DNA of 64,000 nucleotides, taken from Mesodorylaimus sp. YZB2_4. Taxonomy: Eukaryota; Nematoda; Enoplea; Dorylaimida; Dorylaimidae. The DNA is taken from assembly GCA_030248295.1 (NCBI GenBank), contig JASANH010001438.1:372001-436000 (forward strand). Direction: 5' to 3'. The notes beneath the pieces are model-generated. The model saw only the letters and a list, made by a program, of their open reading frames with translations. It ran no database searches and was not told the DNA's origin. Below are positions 20,300-31,980 of this stretch, in pieces. Position numbers and translations under genes: made by a program. Each line of letters opens with the position of its first letter. Positions within the stretch are counted from its first letter, which is position 1.

Positions 20300-23189
20300 A
20301 TGCGCTTCAAATTATTGATCCATGGGGCATCGGAAGTTGTCCAGGTCAGCACAAATGGCCAACCGTATCTGATCAAGGAGGATATGCAGAACGTGAATGT
20401 ACTTCGTGCTACTGATCAGATTAGTGGATATAGCATTGTGGTGGATGAGTATGTTTTATATTCTAACGAGCCACCGATTTCAATGTTAGCTACTGCAGAT
20501 GATGTTTTTTTAGGCGAGGTCGCATAGCAGCTATTGGATCTGATGAGAATATTGCAAATTCATTCGGTCATGGAAAATTCGATCAAGTGATCAATGCTGC
20601 GGGGATGGTGGCTTTGCCAGGCCTGATCGACGCACATACTCATCCCGTTTGGGCTGGAGATAGAGTTCATGAGTTTTCAATGAAGGTAATTCCTGCAACC
20701 ATGTGATTAGCGTGGGCAAAGATCCACTTTTTTCGCACTCGGTGAAAATTTAACTGCCAGAATTGGCCCTATTGTAATAAGTCCACCAAGACTATCACGA
20801 TGAGCAAGTGTTCAGCAGCGGTACCCGGGTGTCGAGTCAAAGGCCAAAAACCCTCGTCTGTTTTTATTCCAGACCAATATAGCTCAATCAATCGGAAGAC
20901 ATCGAGCGCTCACAATCCAAGCTTATAGATAAGGCAGACCCGTCCCAGATGTCCCATATTGAACCTAAAAAGCGTGCACACTCATTTAGTCCAGAAAAAT
21001 GAAGGTTTCTGGTCCGAATCACAACAAAACAGGAAATCCGAAATGGCTGTGTAGCCCACTCCAAGTGCCTGCGTCAAGAGGCCACTCCATTTTCAGCTGG
21101 CTGGTGCTACTTATATGGACGTGCATAAGGCGGGTGGCGGTATTAATTTTACTGTCGAACATACCAGAAATGCGACAGAACTAGAACTGCTCAAATTATT
21201 TCAAGATCGAGCATATTCAATGATCAAAGCGGGTACGACCTTGATCGAAGCCAAGAGCGGATACGGTTTGGATACAGAGACTGAACTGAAAATGCTGCGA
21301 GTATTGTACTTGGCTAAACAACGACTACCCTTGGAAATCTCGTGTACATTTTGCGGTGCTCATGCAGTGCCCAAGTGAGGTTTTAGCATCGATTATTAGC
21401 TTTCAATGGTCAATGCACATGAAACCTTCGAGTAATTTTAGGGGCAAAACGGCTGACGAGGCCACCAAGAGTGTTATCGAGGAACAATTGCCAGCTGTGC
21501 ACACCGCGATGCAAAATGGTAGGTGCGCACCTGATTGTGAGTGTGAGCATCCGTTGTAACCCTCGTGCCTGGTAGGCCATGGCGAGTAAAAGAGAGAGTA
21601 ATCGATACTCTCCCCTGGCTGGGAGACGTCAACCCCTCTGCTTGATGTTTCAGCCGTAGGTAAAGTCGCAAGACTATCCTGCTCCATTCGGAGTTTTTGC
21701 CCCGCCGCCTTCGGTCGGCCGCCTCCCTCCTACGCCTGCCAGGCTTGGTTTCAGTACCACAGAACAGTATGACCCCTGGGTGTTATATTACACAATGCGG
21801 GCAGGGTTCATTGAGCCACGCGCTTGAAGTGGGTCTCTGCTGTGCTTCTAAAGTTGATGGCCTGTTACCAAGTTTCCTCCTTCCCACTACCTCACACTGA
21901 TCGCACTGCACATATGCACGGCGTAATGACATCTTGCATTCGTTGCATTTTGCATTTTGCATTTTGCATCGTTGCATCCGACTTCTTCAGCATTTTATAC
22001 TGTGCTTTTCTGGCCTTGTTTCACCTTTGCTACGCTTCTCTGGCACAGTCTAACTATCAAAGGCTTGGTATAAAATACCGTCACTGCAACGTGTTTACTG
22101 TGCATAGTGTGAGGGAACGGGAAGCAAGATCTTGGCAACAGGTCATCACCAACTCTTATACGAGGTAGCATACTTCTCTTCACGTGCCATGCCACTCCGA
22201 GGCGTGTGATATAATCAATCACTTTTAGGCCAGATTGATGTCGAGAATATTGACGTGTTCTGCGAGGAGGGCGTGTTCGATATTGACCAGACACGCCAGA
22301 TTTTAGAAGCTGGCAAGAATTACGGATATGCTATAAACTTTCACGGTGATGAATTGCATCCGACTTCTTCAGCCGAAGTACGGTGGTCATGCGAAGTTGT
22401 TTATTATCCTCAGTAATCCTTTTCTGTTGCAGTTGGGCGCAAAGCTCAAAGCAAGGGCAATCAGTCATGTGGAAAAGATATCTGAGCAAGGTATTTTGGA
22501 TTTGGCCGATGCCGGAACAGTAGCTGTTGTTTTACCCACGACAGCATACATTCTACGTTTGGAACCGCCACCCGTACGAAAGATGATCGACGCGGGTGTG
22601 CCAGTTGCCTTGGGATCGGATTTCAATCCTAACGCCTACTGTTACTCCATGGTACGCAGTTCACTGTAGCGCATGTTCTTGTCGACTTCGTGAGAGACCC
22701 AAAATTTAGGGGCGGGTCACTAAATAAGGTGCTGGGAAATTCGTTTGATACTCAGTGTCGGATACGACTTGCAGTCTTTAAACCTAGGCTATGCAGTAGG
22801 TTTTTATAGCTGTCACTGTATTCTCCCTTTTTCAGCCCCTGGTCATGAACATGGCCTGTGTCAATTTCCACATGACTTTGGAGGAGGCTCTAGTGGCAGC
22901 AACTTATAACGCGGCTGCCTCGATCGGTCGCAGTGACACTCACGGTGCATTGCAAGTGGGCTATGTTGCCGACATACTTATTATCGATGCTCCTAAGTAA
23001 GGAAGGTCATTCCAATTAGACTAGCCGATTTTCAAAGGATTGTTAAAAATACTTTCCAGGTGGGAACACTTGATTTATCAAATGGCATGTCACGATAAAC
23101 TAATCAAGTACGTCGTCAAAAATGGTCACGTCATTTATCAAAGGCCAAGAATCAACGTTCCTGTCGAAGTTGTAGAAGAGGACATTTAG
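20300..23189 (+). CDS. AMDHD1: Imidazolonepropionase (amidohydrolase, histidine degradation)
   Basis: Eight exons: 20300-20448, 20514-20685, 21097-21374, 21442-21518, 22229-22377, 22433-22651, 22836-22996, 23060-23189. They give 444 residues, all joints in phase. The enzyme hydrolyses 4-imidazolone-5-propanoate to N-formimino-L-glutamate, the third step of histidine breakdown in the cytosol. Diagnostic features are the metal ligands His91 and His93 in DAHTHPVWAG, the AGGGINFTVE loop, KSGYGLDTETELKMLR, His264 in NFHGDELHP, and Asp338 in GSDFNPNAYC. Start: the frame is open upstream to 20237 without an earlier ATG, so 20300 is chosen. Intron 4 (21519-22228) is the longest and contains repeats. 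Length is close to the human 426. Neighbours are unrelated. Confidence 0.95.
21590..21700 (+). repeat. Short interspersed repeat inside intron 4
   Basis: The run AGTAATCGATACTCTCCCCT and the following GACGTCAACC, TTGATGTTTC and GTCGCAAGACT blocks match 4510-4620 in order. It may be a diverged member of family D. Confidence 0.6.
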
Positions 23190-25206
23190 TGCATCTTACA
23201 GTATAAGCAATGACAATTGTAGGCTTCCCACTCGTGATGGCGGCCCTTTCTTTTTTCTTTCTCCGTCTTTCTCTCAGTGTGCGTACCCACAGTATTGTCG
23301 CTGTATGATTATACACAAGCATATGGAAGATTTGTCCTTTTCGCAGTTTATAAAAGCAAGGACGTCGAATTTCGAATGACCTTCATCTTTAGGCATGGAA
23401 GCACGAAAGCAGAGACCAATTTGCCTCATGTGCTATATTTTAGTAATGTGTCAAAGGATCTCTGAGGGCGGATGCGCATGTAAAAGGTTTTACGATAAGA
23501 ACGAAGGACAGAAATAAAAGATAATAAAAAAATCAGTTTCTTATTTAGAAATGGGGCTGAAAAGAGTAAACGGGATTGGAAACACTCTGAGTGTGCTTTT
23601 TCTGATTGGCGATGAGAACCAAGTCGAGCCTATCCTGCCTAGGCGGTGCCTCCTTATTCTACTGCTGTTGATTGTCACTGAAATCTTTGAGCGTGCTTTC
23701 ATTCCGGATGCCCTTGTCCAGTCTTCCCACCCTCATCAAACTGTGGGTTCCCCATCAATCAAACACCGTAATAAGATACGCCGAGCATACATGCTTTTGT
23801 GCTATTCTCTCCTTCGATATCCTGGCATTCTTCCTAGAACAAGCTTTCAAGAGCGGTGCCTTCACTTAATACCATGAAGGACAAAAAAAGACTATTATTT
23901 TTGCAGTAACAAAACACTCAAATCGATCTCCTTTTTTTGCTTAAACTTGTCTAAAAAATAGCTTTTACGCAGGCTCATCCAATTTCGATCTTGCTTTAGC
24001 TTAAGTAAAAGACGATGACAATTTGGACAAGTGTTACCAACATTAAAAATCTCAGGTCTCGAGGTTCCCGCGCGAACGAATTTCGGATATTTGAGAGTCC
24101 TGTTTTGGAATTACTTTGTGGTGTGGTAGAGTACGAGTATGCGTGACGTAGCAATAAGATGAAAGTGCTGAGTGGGCTGAGGAGCGCAGTTTGGTTGCAC
24201 TTGCGTGGCGGGACTTCTATCACAGGCATGTTTCTTGAGACATTTTTGAAGGGGACATTTTATGATGCCCATTCTTAGCTCCAAATTCGATTGACCTAAT
24301 CATATCGGCATCTTTCTTGGCATCGCTTGAAGCCCTCATTTATTCTCTAATCTCTGTTACATGTCTCCAGGCACTTCACAGCCATCTTACGTCATACCCT
24401 GCGGAAACACTTCCGCGGGTGACGCCTCGATTCAATCCTCAAGTGACTGGCCCTTGTATCTTGGCTTTTGTCAGATTCTTATATCTCTAAGCAAGTGTCA
24501 AACGCTCACAGCTCGTCGATCGAACTTTTGCTGGCACCATTGACACAAGCCATTGAGTAGGCCCAAGTGGGTGGGTGAAGCATGGTTCGATAAAAGGAGC
24601 GTAGTTAACAACAACGAAGAATCGAATGAAATGTCGCTTAGCGTTTGCTTCTTCGTTAGCATTCGAGCACTTTCCCGGTGCCATCCCGCGGCCTATGCAA
24701 GATGTAATAACCACCTAGTTTGGACGAGGATTGGAAAAGTGTATATTGATAGTTCAGTGTTTGCTCGCTTCTCACCCCGCGTCCTTTTTTCCTTCTTAAC
24801 TCCACGTTAGGCTGTCAGAAAATCGCACGACTGACAATGTCGCTTTTTGAAAGTCACTTTCCTTTCCACAATCGGCTTACGCGGCCCGGAGACCTAGACT
24901 AGTACATTGATCATTCCAAAAAAGATTCCAATAGATTTTTTGATGACTGACCAGCAGCAGTTTTGCACTATTATCTGTCACGTACCGTGCCTTTGTTCAG
25001 TGCAGCTTCCTGCCACCCCCTTCTCCTCTAGCAGCATTTGTTGTAATTGCTGTGCAACCAGGTCGCTTCCGGGTTTGTCAAATTGAGTTAGGCCCCACGT
25101 GATGAGGTCGGTCGGACGAACAATTTTTTACGTATTCTGGTAATAGAATATATTTCAGAGGCATTTGAAGAGGTAGCCTCGAGTGGTGATACATTTCGAG
25201 TAGCAG
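23190..25206. other. Intergenic DNA, no clear gene
   Basis: Open frames such as 23551-23877 lack family motifs or splice support. A spliced gene leading into the exon at 25207 may begin here, but I could not fix its start. Confidence 0.4.
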
Positions 25207-25802
25207 ATGAGGGCAGTAGCTGGTGAAGAAGACGATGAATTATCACATCGGCTTTCTCCAGCGTTAGTTAGCAGTCTTCGATCATTGGAGTAAGTCTCCG
25301 ATTCGCATAAGCTCCTTGTTTCCTTTACTCGCAGCTAGGCTCTTGACATAGAGACCTCGTCTATGCCGATGTTGGCTGCATTGCTTCCCTCCTTTGACTT
25401 TCTCATCAGGATCGTTTGTCTCGGAGCATGCTCTCTAGCCTGCAATTTGTCCTTCAAAATCATGTCTTATTGCTCATAGCTTAGCTCTGTTTTGGAATTC
25501 TAACATTGCAAGGCCTGGGTGACGTGTAATCTATCTTTGGCCTGCAATGTAACGCGATTTGCATTTGCTGATTAGATCAGGAGATATGTGTTGTAGGGAG
25601 AATGTGAAACGTGGCTGTTTTCTTACATAGGCGACTGCTGTTTGCATTTTAGTCCTATCAGTTCCTTGAGTTGCCCTTTCGCAGGTGTCTCGATATCCCA
25701 GTCGAATTGTTGTTCATGCAGGCCTCGTACCAAGTATCTCATTTCATGGAAACATTTGAATTAGATCGGCTTACACCCTTTGCAGAGTTTGTGCTACGGT
25801 AG
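25207..25802 (+). CDS. Possible two-exon gene or 3' end of a gene, unrecognised
   Basis: Exon 25207-25289 ends at GTAAGT and joins in phase to 25685-25802, preceded by TTTCGCAG and ending in TAG, giving 66 residues. The joined reading is protein-like: an acidic start (GEEDDEL), then a helical region with SSLRSLECLDIPVELLFMQ and a tail with TFELDRLTPFAEF. The frame is closed just before the first ATG by TAG, which could itself be a splice acceptor, so more exons may lie upstream. No family recognised. Confidence 0.35.
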
Positions 25803-26232
25803 AGTATTCTTGAGTAATGTGTATGGGCATGGTGGCGTTCGATGTCCGTTCTTTTTCATTGAGTTTGATTTCGATTTTGGTGCCGAAGACGTAGTTTGAG
25901 CGGGTGGGTTCCCGAAGTTTGCTTTTCTGGCACCGAAGATTAGGGTCCGTTCGAAAGAGCAGTTTTGCCCGCTCATTAATTCTTTCCATTAGTATCGATC
26001 GAAGTTGATGTGTCTTTCTTCGTGGAAGAAGAAATTAATGGCGGCTCTAAATCTTTACCTTATCAAGGATAGTGGTGTCTAGAAACTGCGGAACGTGGGC
26101 GCGCGAACGTGAGCAGTAGGCCTGGCTGGCTGGCTATGAGGAAGGAGGACGCGGGCGAGGCTCTTACTTGTTAGACCCAGCACCGGCTGCTGGTATCAAA
26201 TGGCTTTATAAATTAAGAGAGAGGAAATAAGT
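25803..26232. other. Upstream region of the AMPK gamma gene
   Basis: No coding exon or clear core promoter element seen. It probably holds the promoter and leader of the downstream gene. Confidence 0.4.
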
Positions 26233-29200
26233 ATGGCGAGAAGACTACTCCGTTATCACGCCTTGCTATTACGAATTCTTAGGCGAATTCGAAAGATGCT
26301 CTCGACGGCAGTCACAGTTTCGGGCGGTGCCAATTCACGTGCCCCTTTAACCGCATCAGTGACGTCCAAAGACGATTCATGTACGAGGACTCGTGTCAGA
26401 CACCCATCAGGTGCCAATAATCATCGCGTGGTTGGTAACTGTGCATCTATGACTCCCGCCGAGACGCCTGGAGCTGTGCCCGAATTTCGATCGAAACATG
26501 TTTCGGCCAACCTTCGATCACCGCCACCGCGATTGAATATTTATAAAAGGAATGAGCTTGCGACAGCGACGGCACCTTCATCGCCCAGGTATGTGCGCAC
26601 CGTCCACTAATTGTGAAACTTTTCCACTTCCATATGATCGTTCAACCTGTCCAAGACTCGTGTCAAGTAACAAACTTTTTTCAGATCAGCCCAAGAACCG
26701 AACAATAACCACGACTCATCGCCGTTTCCATTTTCGTCCGATGACCCATCACCACGATCCCCAAAGCCGTTCAAGCGCGAGACGTGGCTAAAAAGAAGTT
26801 GGCGGGTAGCGCGATCGCATCGACCTCAAACTCACAGCACTTACCAATTATCAACCGACACTCATCCGAAGACTCTACTCACTGATCGATCAATCAGTGA
26901 TAATCAGCAAGAAAGCAATAAAAAATCTCCTACAGTGTCAAGTGCTAACCCATTGGCCGGTTTATTGGAAAGGCTTCGGCCCCGCAACAATTCAGATGCA
27001 GTGTCCAGCGTACCCAGCGATCGATTGACATTATCCGTGGGGACGAGGCGGAAAAAAGGTTGGACGACCAGCACAACCTCTCCAAGGACGGCTAGAAATC
27101 GTTCCCCAGCTCCCAACGCGGTAAGGCCTTTAATTAATTGTTTATGTAATTTCGACAGCAGGCCTCGGTTTGAGAAACAAGCACTGGTAAATTTATGCCA
27201 GAAACTAGTGAGTGAAGAATGGGCGCTGGAGGCATTAGGCCATCGGCAGCTTATCGTAAAAAAGGGCCACCTAGGAGTAGACATGTCGTTTGTCATTGCG
27301 TTTGGAATTTCAAAAGAGAAACCCCAGGCAAGCTGTTGCAGTTTGGATATTTGGCACATAGCCCTCGCCTGGATGAGATGCCTTATTGAAAATGTAAACG
27401 TGGAGGAAACATGACAATAGATTTACATGGTAATGCGTTGAATAGCTCATACTCCCCGCGGATTTGAACACCTATTTCAGCAATGGACATACGAACGTCG
27501 CGGGTCATCTCCATGCGAATCGCCATTAAAAGAGTTCTACGACGAAGATGTATTTGGCGATTTTGCGGAAGACAAGTCCTTGTCACCAGTCAGGCGAAAA
27601 AGGAGCAGCAGTGACACTGCGGTGAGTACTTTGTTGACAGTAGAATAACCTCTTTAATTTTATATTTTTTAGAAGTATATCATTATGCGAAAAACATCAA
27701 GGCCTAATACAGCAGAAGTTGTGGGATCTATCAGTAAGTCGTGTCAAATGCAAGTTTTTATTTTTTAAGCGCACCTCATGTAACGGGTTCGATTTTCTGT
27801 TATACCAGAAAAGAATACAGGGGTGCAGGATTCGTCATGTAATCCGTAAATTTGAACACGACTTACTTCTGTTTCGTGTGACTTCCGAGTTCCGGAGTGT
27901 TCGACTCGCGGGCCAGTAAATCATTTCGTGTAAAATAGTCTTTTCACCCTCGAGTGCGCATAAGCGTTTGGTGATGCGGTAGAACATGAACATGAACATG
28001 ATGTTCCGCAACATCGTTTTTCCCCTAAGTTTACTCAACAGTGGCCTCTTTGCAACTGGCCTTTCCATTGAATACGACCAGCTAACCTACCCAAAAAGCC
28101 TAACTTCTCCACCAGTCAAAATCTAAAATAACCATGAGTAATCTACTTGGCGCAGTCTTCACTCGCCGCTACGAGTAGCATCACCGCTCCACTAAAAAAC
28201 TGGACCTACCGAAACATCGTCTAATGACTAACCAACTAACCTCTCGGTGCCAATTCCCGAATAACATGAAAACTTCTACCAACTACAAAACAAAGGCATA
28301 GATAGCGCCTCCAGTGCATTACACATTTATATAGTTGTCACACTTCTACGGTGTAGATTTTATCGTTTTCCGAGAGCAGCAAGGTTTCGAAATAAATTGC
28401 GCCCGATTCATGTCCGTTCCTTAAATGGCATACAGTAGCACACTTATTGGAAGACACAGTAAACGATAGAGCTGCTAAGTCATGCCTAAGAAATGGAGTG
28501 CACAATTTCTCCGCATTTCAGATCGACGAGACGTTGCTTACAAGCAATTGCTCAAAAAATTCACTTGCTACGATTTGATGCCCATGCAAGGCGCATTGGT
28601 CGCCATTGACTCACAGATTTCAGTATGAACCCTTTGTGATTACGTCGATTGAGGACAGGAAAAAAGGTGGTTTTGCTTCCCTTCTTAGACACGTCTCGCT
28701 CTCACTAGCTTGGCCGAAAATGGAGTACGAGCTGGTTTTATTTGGGATTCTCGTCAGCACGCGCCAATCGGCTTCGTTACAGTGACAGATTTTCTGAGGA
28801 TTATGTACTCGAACTTCTCAGGTACGGCCTCCGTATCACCAATTTCCGAACGTAAATCAAAAGGAAAAGTAAAAAAGTCGCGTGAAGAAAATGAGAAGAC
28901 AGAATTAGAAGACGTATTGGAAAGACCAATTATGTCGAACCTAATCAATATTAGAAACACGGAATCGTATAAATTACCAAAACGGTTCATGCTGACGACC
29001 ATTTCCAGTGAAGACACGTAAGTGAACTGCGTCATTTGAGAGAGCTTTAAAACACGAGGTCTCTGTTTAGATTGTTGTCTGCGCTGACCGTCTTGCGTCT
29101 GAATCGACTTCATAGAATACCAGTCCTGGAAGTGGAAACCAATAACCCATTGTATTTGCTATCGACAAAGCGAATTTTGCACTTTTTGTATGATTATGTA

Positions 29201-30021
29201 AGTCTTGTGGCGCTCCCTCCTTGTCTTTTTAGAAAGCTTCCATGAGTGGAGCTTCTTTTTAGATGCACAGTCTCCCGATGTCCATGGCCATGTACAAATC
29301 ACTTGACGAGCTAAGAATCGGCACTTGGATCGATACAAGCCATAATCAAACGTCCACTATTGTCACTCTGACTTCGGAAAGTTCGATGGTTGACGGTGTT
29401 GAGAAGTTCCTTCAATCTGGAGCCTCGAGCCTTCCCATTTTGCAAGTCGAAAAGCCAAGTCAAGCAGGCGACTCGGCTTCGAATGGCGAAATACGACGCG
29501 ATCAAAAGTATCGATTAGTAGATGCGCTAACAAAAGTCGACTTGATGCACTATGTCCTCGTTAATGGCTGGAATAATTTACATCAGAAAACGGTGGCAGA
29601 TGTGCTGAAACAACGGGATCAGGTGAGGTTGTTGGGAGCAGTTTCGGGTGTTCTTCTTTGAAGGAGTCCAAAGTACGCCCCTGCATGTACCGTTCGATCC
29701 ACTGTCCACTGTTGCCTGCCAACAGTTTCTGAAGGATAACGCTGATGGAGACTGATAAGCCGTTGATATGTCTGATCGTGAGCTTACTGCCTACCAGTAT
29801 GCTACTGCTCATCGGTACTGTGTTTTTAGTGCATGGAAAGATTAGTCACTTGTCACAGAAAAACAAATTTGGCCTTGGCAATCGATCGATTGGTCACATC
29901 AAAGGCACATCGGCTGTACATTGTCGACTCAGACTATCATCTACAAGGAATACTCTCCGTGGGTGACCTACTCTCTTACCTGAGTGAAAAATCTTTGGAT
30001 GACACCGCGCATAAGAAGTAA
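26233..30021 (+). CDS. PRKAG: AMP-activated protein kinase gamma subunit, long N-terminal form
   Basis: Nine exons: 26233-26588, 26685-27120, 27481-27621, 27673-27733, 28522-28622, 28689-29017, 29071-29197, 29263-29622, 29830-30021. They give 700 residues, phases consistent. The gamma subunit senses AMP/ADP/ATP for the cytosolic AMPK trimer. About 330 residues of low-complexity Ser/Pro/Arg-rich sequence precede four CBS repeats, as in long insect and vertebrate isoforms. Landmarks: CYDLMP, NGVRAGFIWD (nucleotide Arg), FVTVTDFLRIM, NRLHRIPVLEV (nucleotide His), LSTKRIL, TKVDLM, KAHRLYIVD and SVGDLLSYL; the ribose-contacting Asp of CBS1, 3 and 4 are all present. CBS1/2 are separated by an unusually long charged insert near the FSGTASVSP segment. 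The 5' end is uncertain because a first non-coding or alternative exon could exist. Intron 4 contains a SINE remnant. Confidence 0.92.
27898..28000 (+). repeat. tRNA-derived SINE, family 1, copy 2 (5'-truncated)
   Basis: Starts at the B-box-like GTTCGACTCGCGGG and continues through TAAATCATTTCGTGTAAA and CACCCTCGAGTGCGC to a CATGAA tail. The A-box half is missing. It lies in intron 4 of the AMPK gamma gene. Confidence 0.75.
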
Positions 30022-30427
30022 TGTTTCTATTTTGTGAAATGTAACGGTTTGAAAAATTTACTATATCGCTGTATCCTTTTTTTTAATGACTATGGCCTGA
30101 AGAAGAGAAGTATAGCTTTATATGAGATGTATTGCGAATGTCTTTTTCGGAATATGCTTTGCTTATTTGTCAGTGGGAGTTATGAGTTGCTAACAGAAAG
30201 CTTCTTTGATTTTATTCAAACCAGTATGGCCCCCGCTCAAACTCACAGATCAGCTACAATGCAGTTTGATCTTCGGCCACCCCCAGTTCAAAAAGGCGCT
30301 GGCTGACTTTACAATGCTTTCATGTACGACAAGCACGAACGTTGTTCCTCCGCCGTCCTTTACACCTGTTTTCCTTGGTGCAGTTCGGTGGCGTTCCTGT
30401 CAAGCACGTGCTTTACAATTATCCAAA
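30022..30427. other. Spacer between AMPK gamma and Tudor copy B
   Basis: No supported gene. From about 30360 (CCTTGGTGCAGTTCGG) the sequence resembles the region just upstream of copy A (7364-7435). That marks one edge of the inverted duplication. Confidence 0.5.
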
Positions 30428-31980
30428 ATGTCGACTGCGATATCGTTGCTAAAAAACTTACAGTGTCGTTTATTGCATTTGACGAAATCGTTCGATCTCG
30501 GAATTTGCTGTTCGAAGTGCGCCGTGGAGGCCCCCGACGGACCGAAGGGCGAGTACTATTTGTTGGGCCACACGCCAGTCATCCACGATGGCGTCTACTT
30601 CAGCGGCCATCTGACCTGCTTCCGCGATTGGATCCTGTGCCGAGAGAAATCCACGAATACCTGGTTCCGTGTCCGTCCTATCTACGGTAAGTTTGGACTT
30701 TTTCATCTTGGATTCGGCTCGGAATCGGTGCGTTTTTAGATAAATTTTCGGGCTGCCTGTCGGTCTGCGAGTACACGAGTGATGGGGGCAAGAAGTGCCC
30801 GAGCGGCGAGATGTGCGTGAACGCCCACAGCGACGTCGAATTTGGCGTGTGGATGGCGATGATCGAGTTGTGCTTGGACCACGACACCTTGCGTGGAGTG
30901 TTGTTGGAAGGTACGCTTGCTTTCTCTGCGATTTCGGTGTGGTCTCAACTCTGCAGTTTCAGAAATCGCAAAGTTCGTGGCCGAAGCGATGAAGAGTCGA
31001 GGCGAGATGCCGAGGGCCAGCGTGAGCGCAGAGAATTCGGTGAGCCCGTCCGCCATTCCCGAAGATGCGGTGCGACCCGGCGTCCGATTCGAAGAGCAGG
31101 GCTTCTTCGTCAACGTGAACTGCAAGACGTACTTTCCGGTAGCGTGCCTGTAGGGAGATCTTTGAGGAATCTGACTTGGCTTTTTTCTCAGATTCGGGCA
31201 ACGCACGTCGACGACCCCGACCACTTCTGCTTCCAGTTGTGCGAGACCATACCGCGCATGGAGGAGTGCTGGAGGAGTATGGAGTAAGCCCGCTTCTGGT
31301 CTCTCATTCCGTTTTTCATCGTTCTGTTTACAGCGCGTTTTACAAAAGCGAGGCGGGCGACGAGTACAAAATGGTCGAGGACGATTTGCAGCGAAGTCTG
31401 TGCGTGGCCGCCAAGTTTTGGTCGAAGAATCGGGCCTCGTCGTATTGGCGTCGCGCCGAAGTTATCGATTTCACGCTGGCCCCGCATTGCTTGGTCGAGG
31501 TGAGCAGTCAGAGTCATCCTGTGCTCAGCTGGATGAATCAGCTCTTTCCCATTCCAGGTTATGGACGTGGACTTCGGGACAATCAGCTCGGTGAAACTTG
31601 ACGACGTGCGTTTGCTGCGGGCCGAATATTTCGTATTTCAGAAGCAGGCCATCGAAGCTGCCCTCGCCTACGTCCGCCCTCTCAAAGGAGACAACTGGCC
31701 GGCCGAGTCGGTTCAATTGGTGCAATCGTTTTTCGGAAAGTGGCCCTTGGTGGCCGAGGTGGTGGGAACGAGTGTAAGTGCGCCAGAAGGGTTGTCTTTG
31801 ATTCTTCTAACGATAAGATTCGTCTGATTTCAGGGCGATAAGGTGGCTTTGATGGTGTGCGATACGACGGACTCGAAAGTGGACGTGTACTTGGCTGACG
31901 TGCTGATCAATGGCGGACATGCCATGGCTTCCAACAACGTCAAGCCATTGGTTTTTTGCGGGAAAGATGGTGGACGTTGA
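30428..31980 (+). CDS. CCCH zinc finger + extended Tudor domain protein, copy B
   Basis: Seven exons: 30428-30686, 30740-30910, 30963-31138, 31192-31283, 31334-31499, 31558-31773, 31834-31980. They join to 1,227 bp (408 residues). Domain order equals copy A: N-terminal Cys-rich part with GICCSKC, CCCH finger ending CVNAHSDVEFGVW, then an extended Tudor domain (THVDDPDHF, WRRAEVIDF, MDVDFGTIS, VDVYLAD). Exon borders and intron lengths match copy A, and introns 2, 5 and 6 appear base-for-base the same. The first 15 or so codons differ (four codons fewer), and exon 7 differs at about 10% of positions with a shorter C terminus. Eleven residue differences were counted in exons 1-6 after the divergent start. 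Both copies look functional. Function is inferred as RNA-granule or Piwi-pathway binding from the domains only. Confidence 0.85.

Noticed and set aside
27121-27414. Continuation of the AMPK gamma exon into 27121-27414
   Set aside because: The frame stays open, but a clean GTAAGG donor at 27121 and a CAG acceptor at 27478-27480 join in phase, and the extra sequence lacks the composition of the flanking exons.
30736-31224. Long open frames opposite the Tudor exons
   Set aside because: They are mirror readings of GC-rich exons and occur identically opposite both copies. They have no start context or motif.
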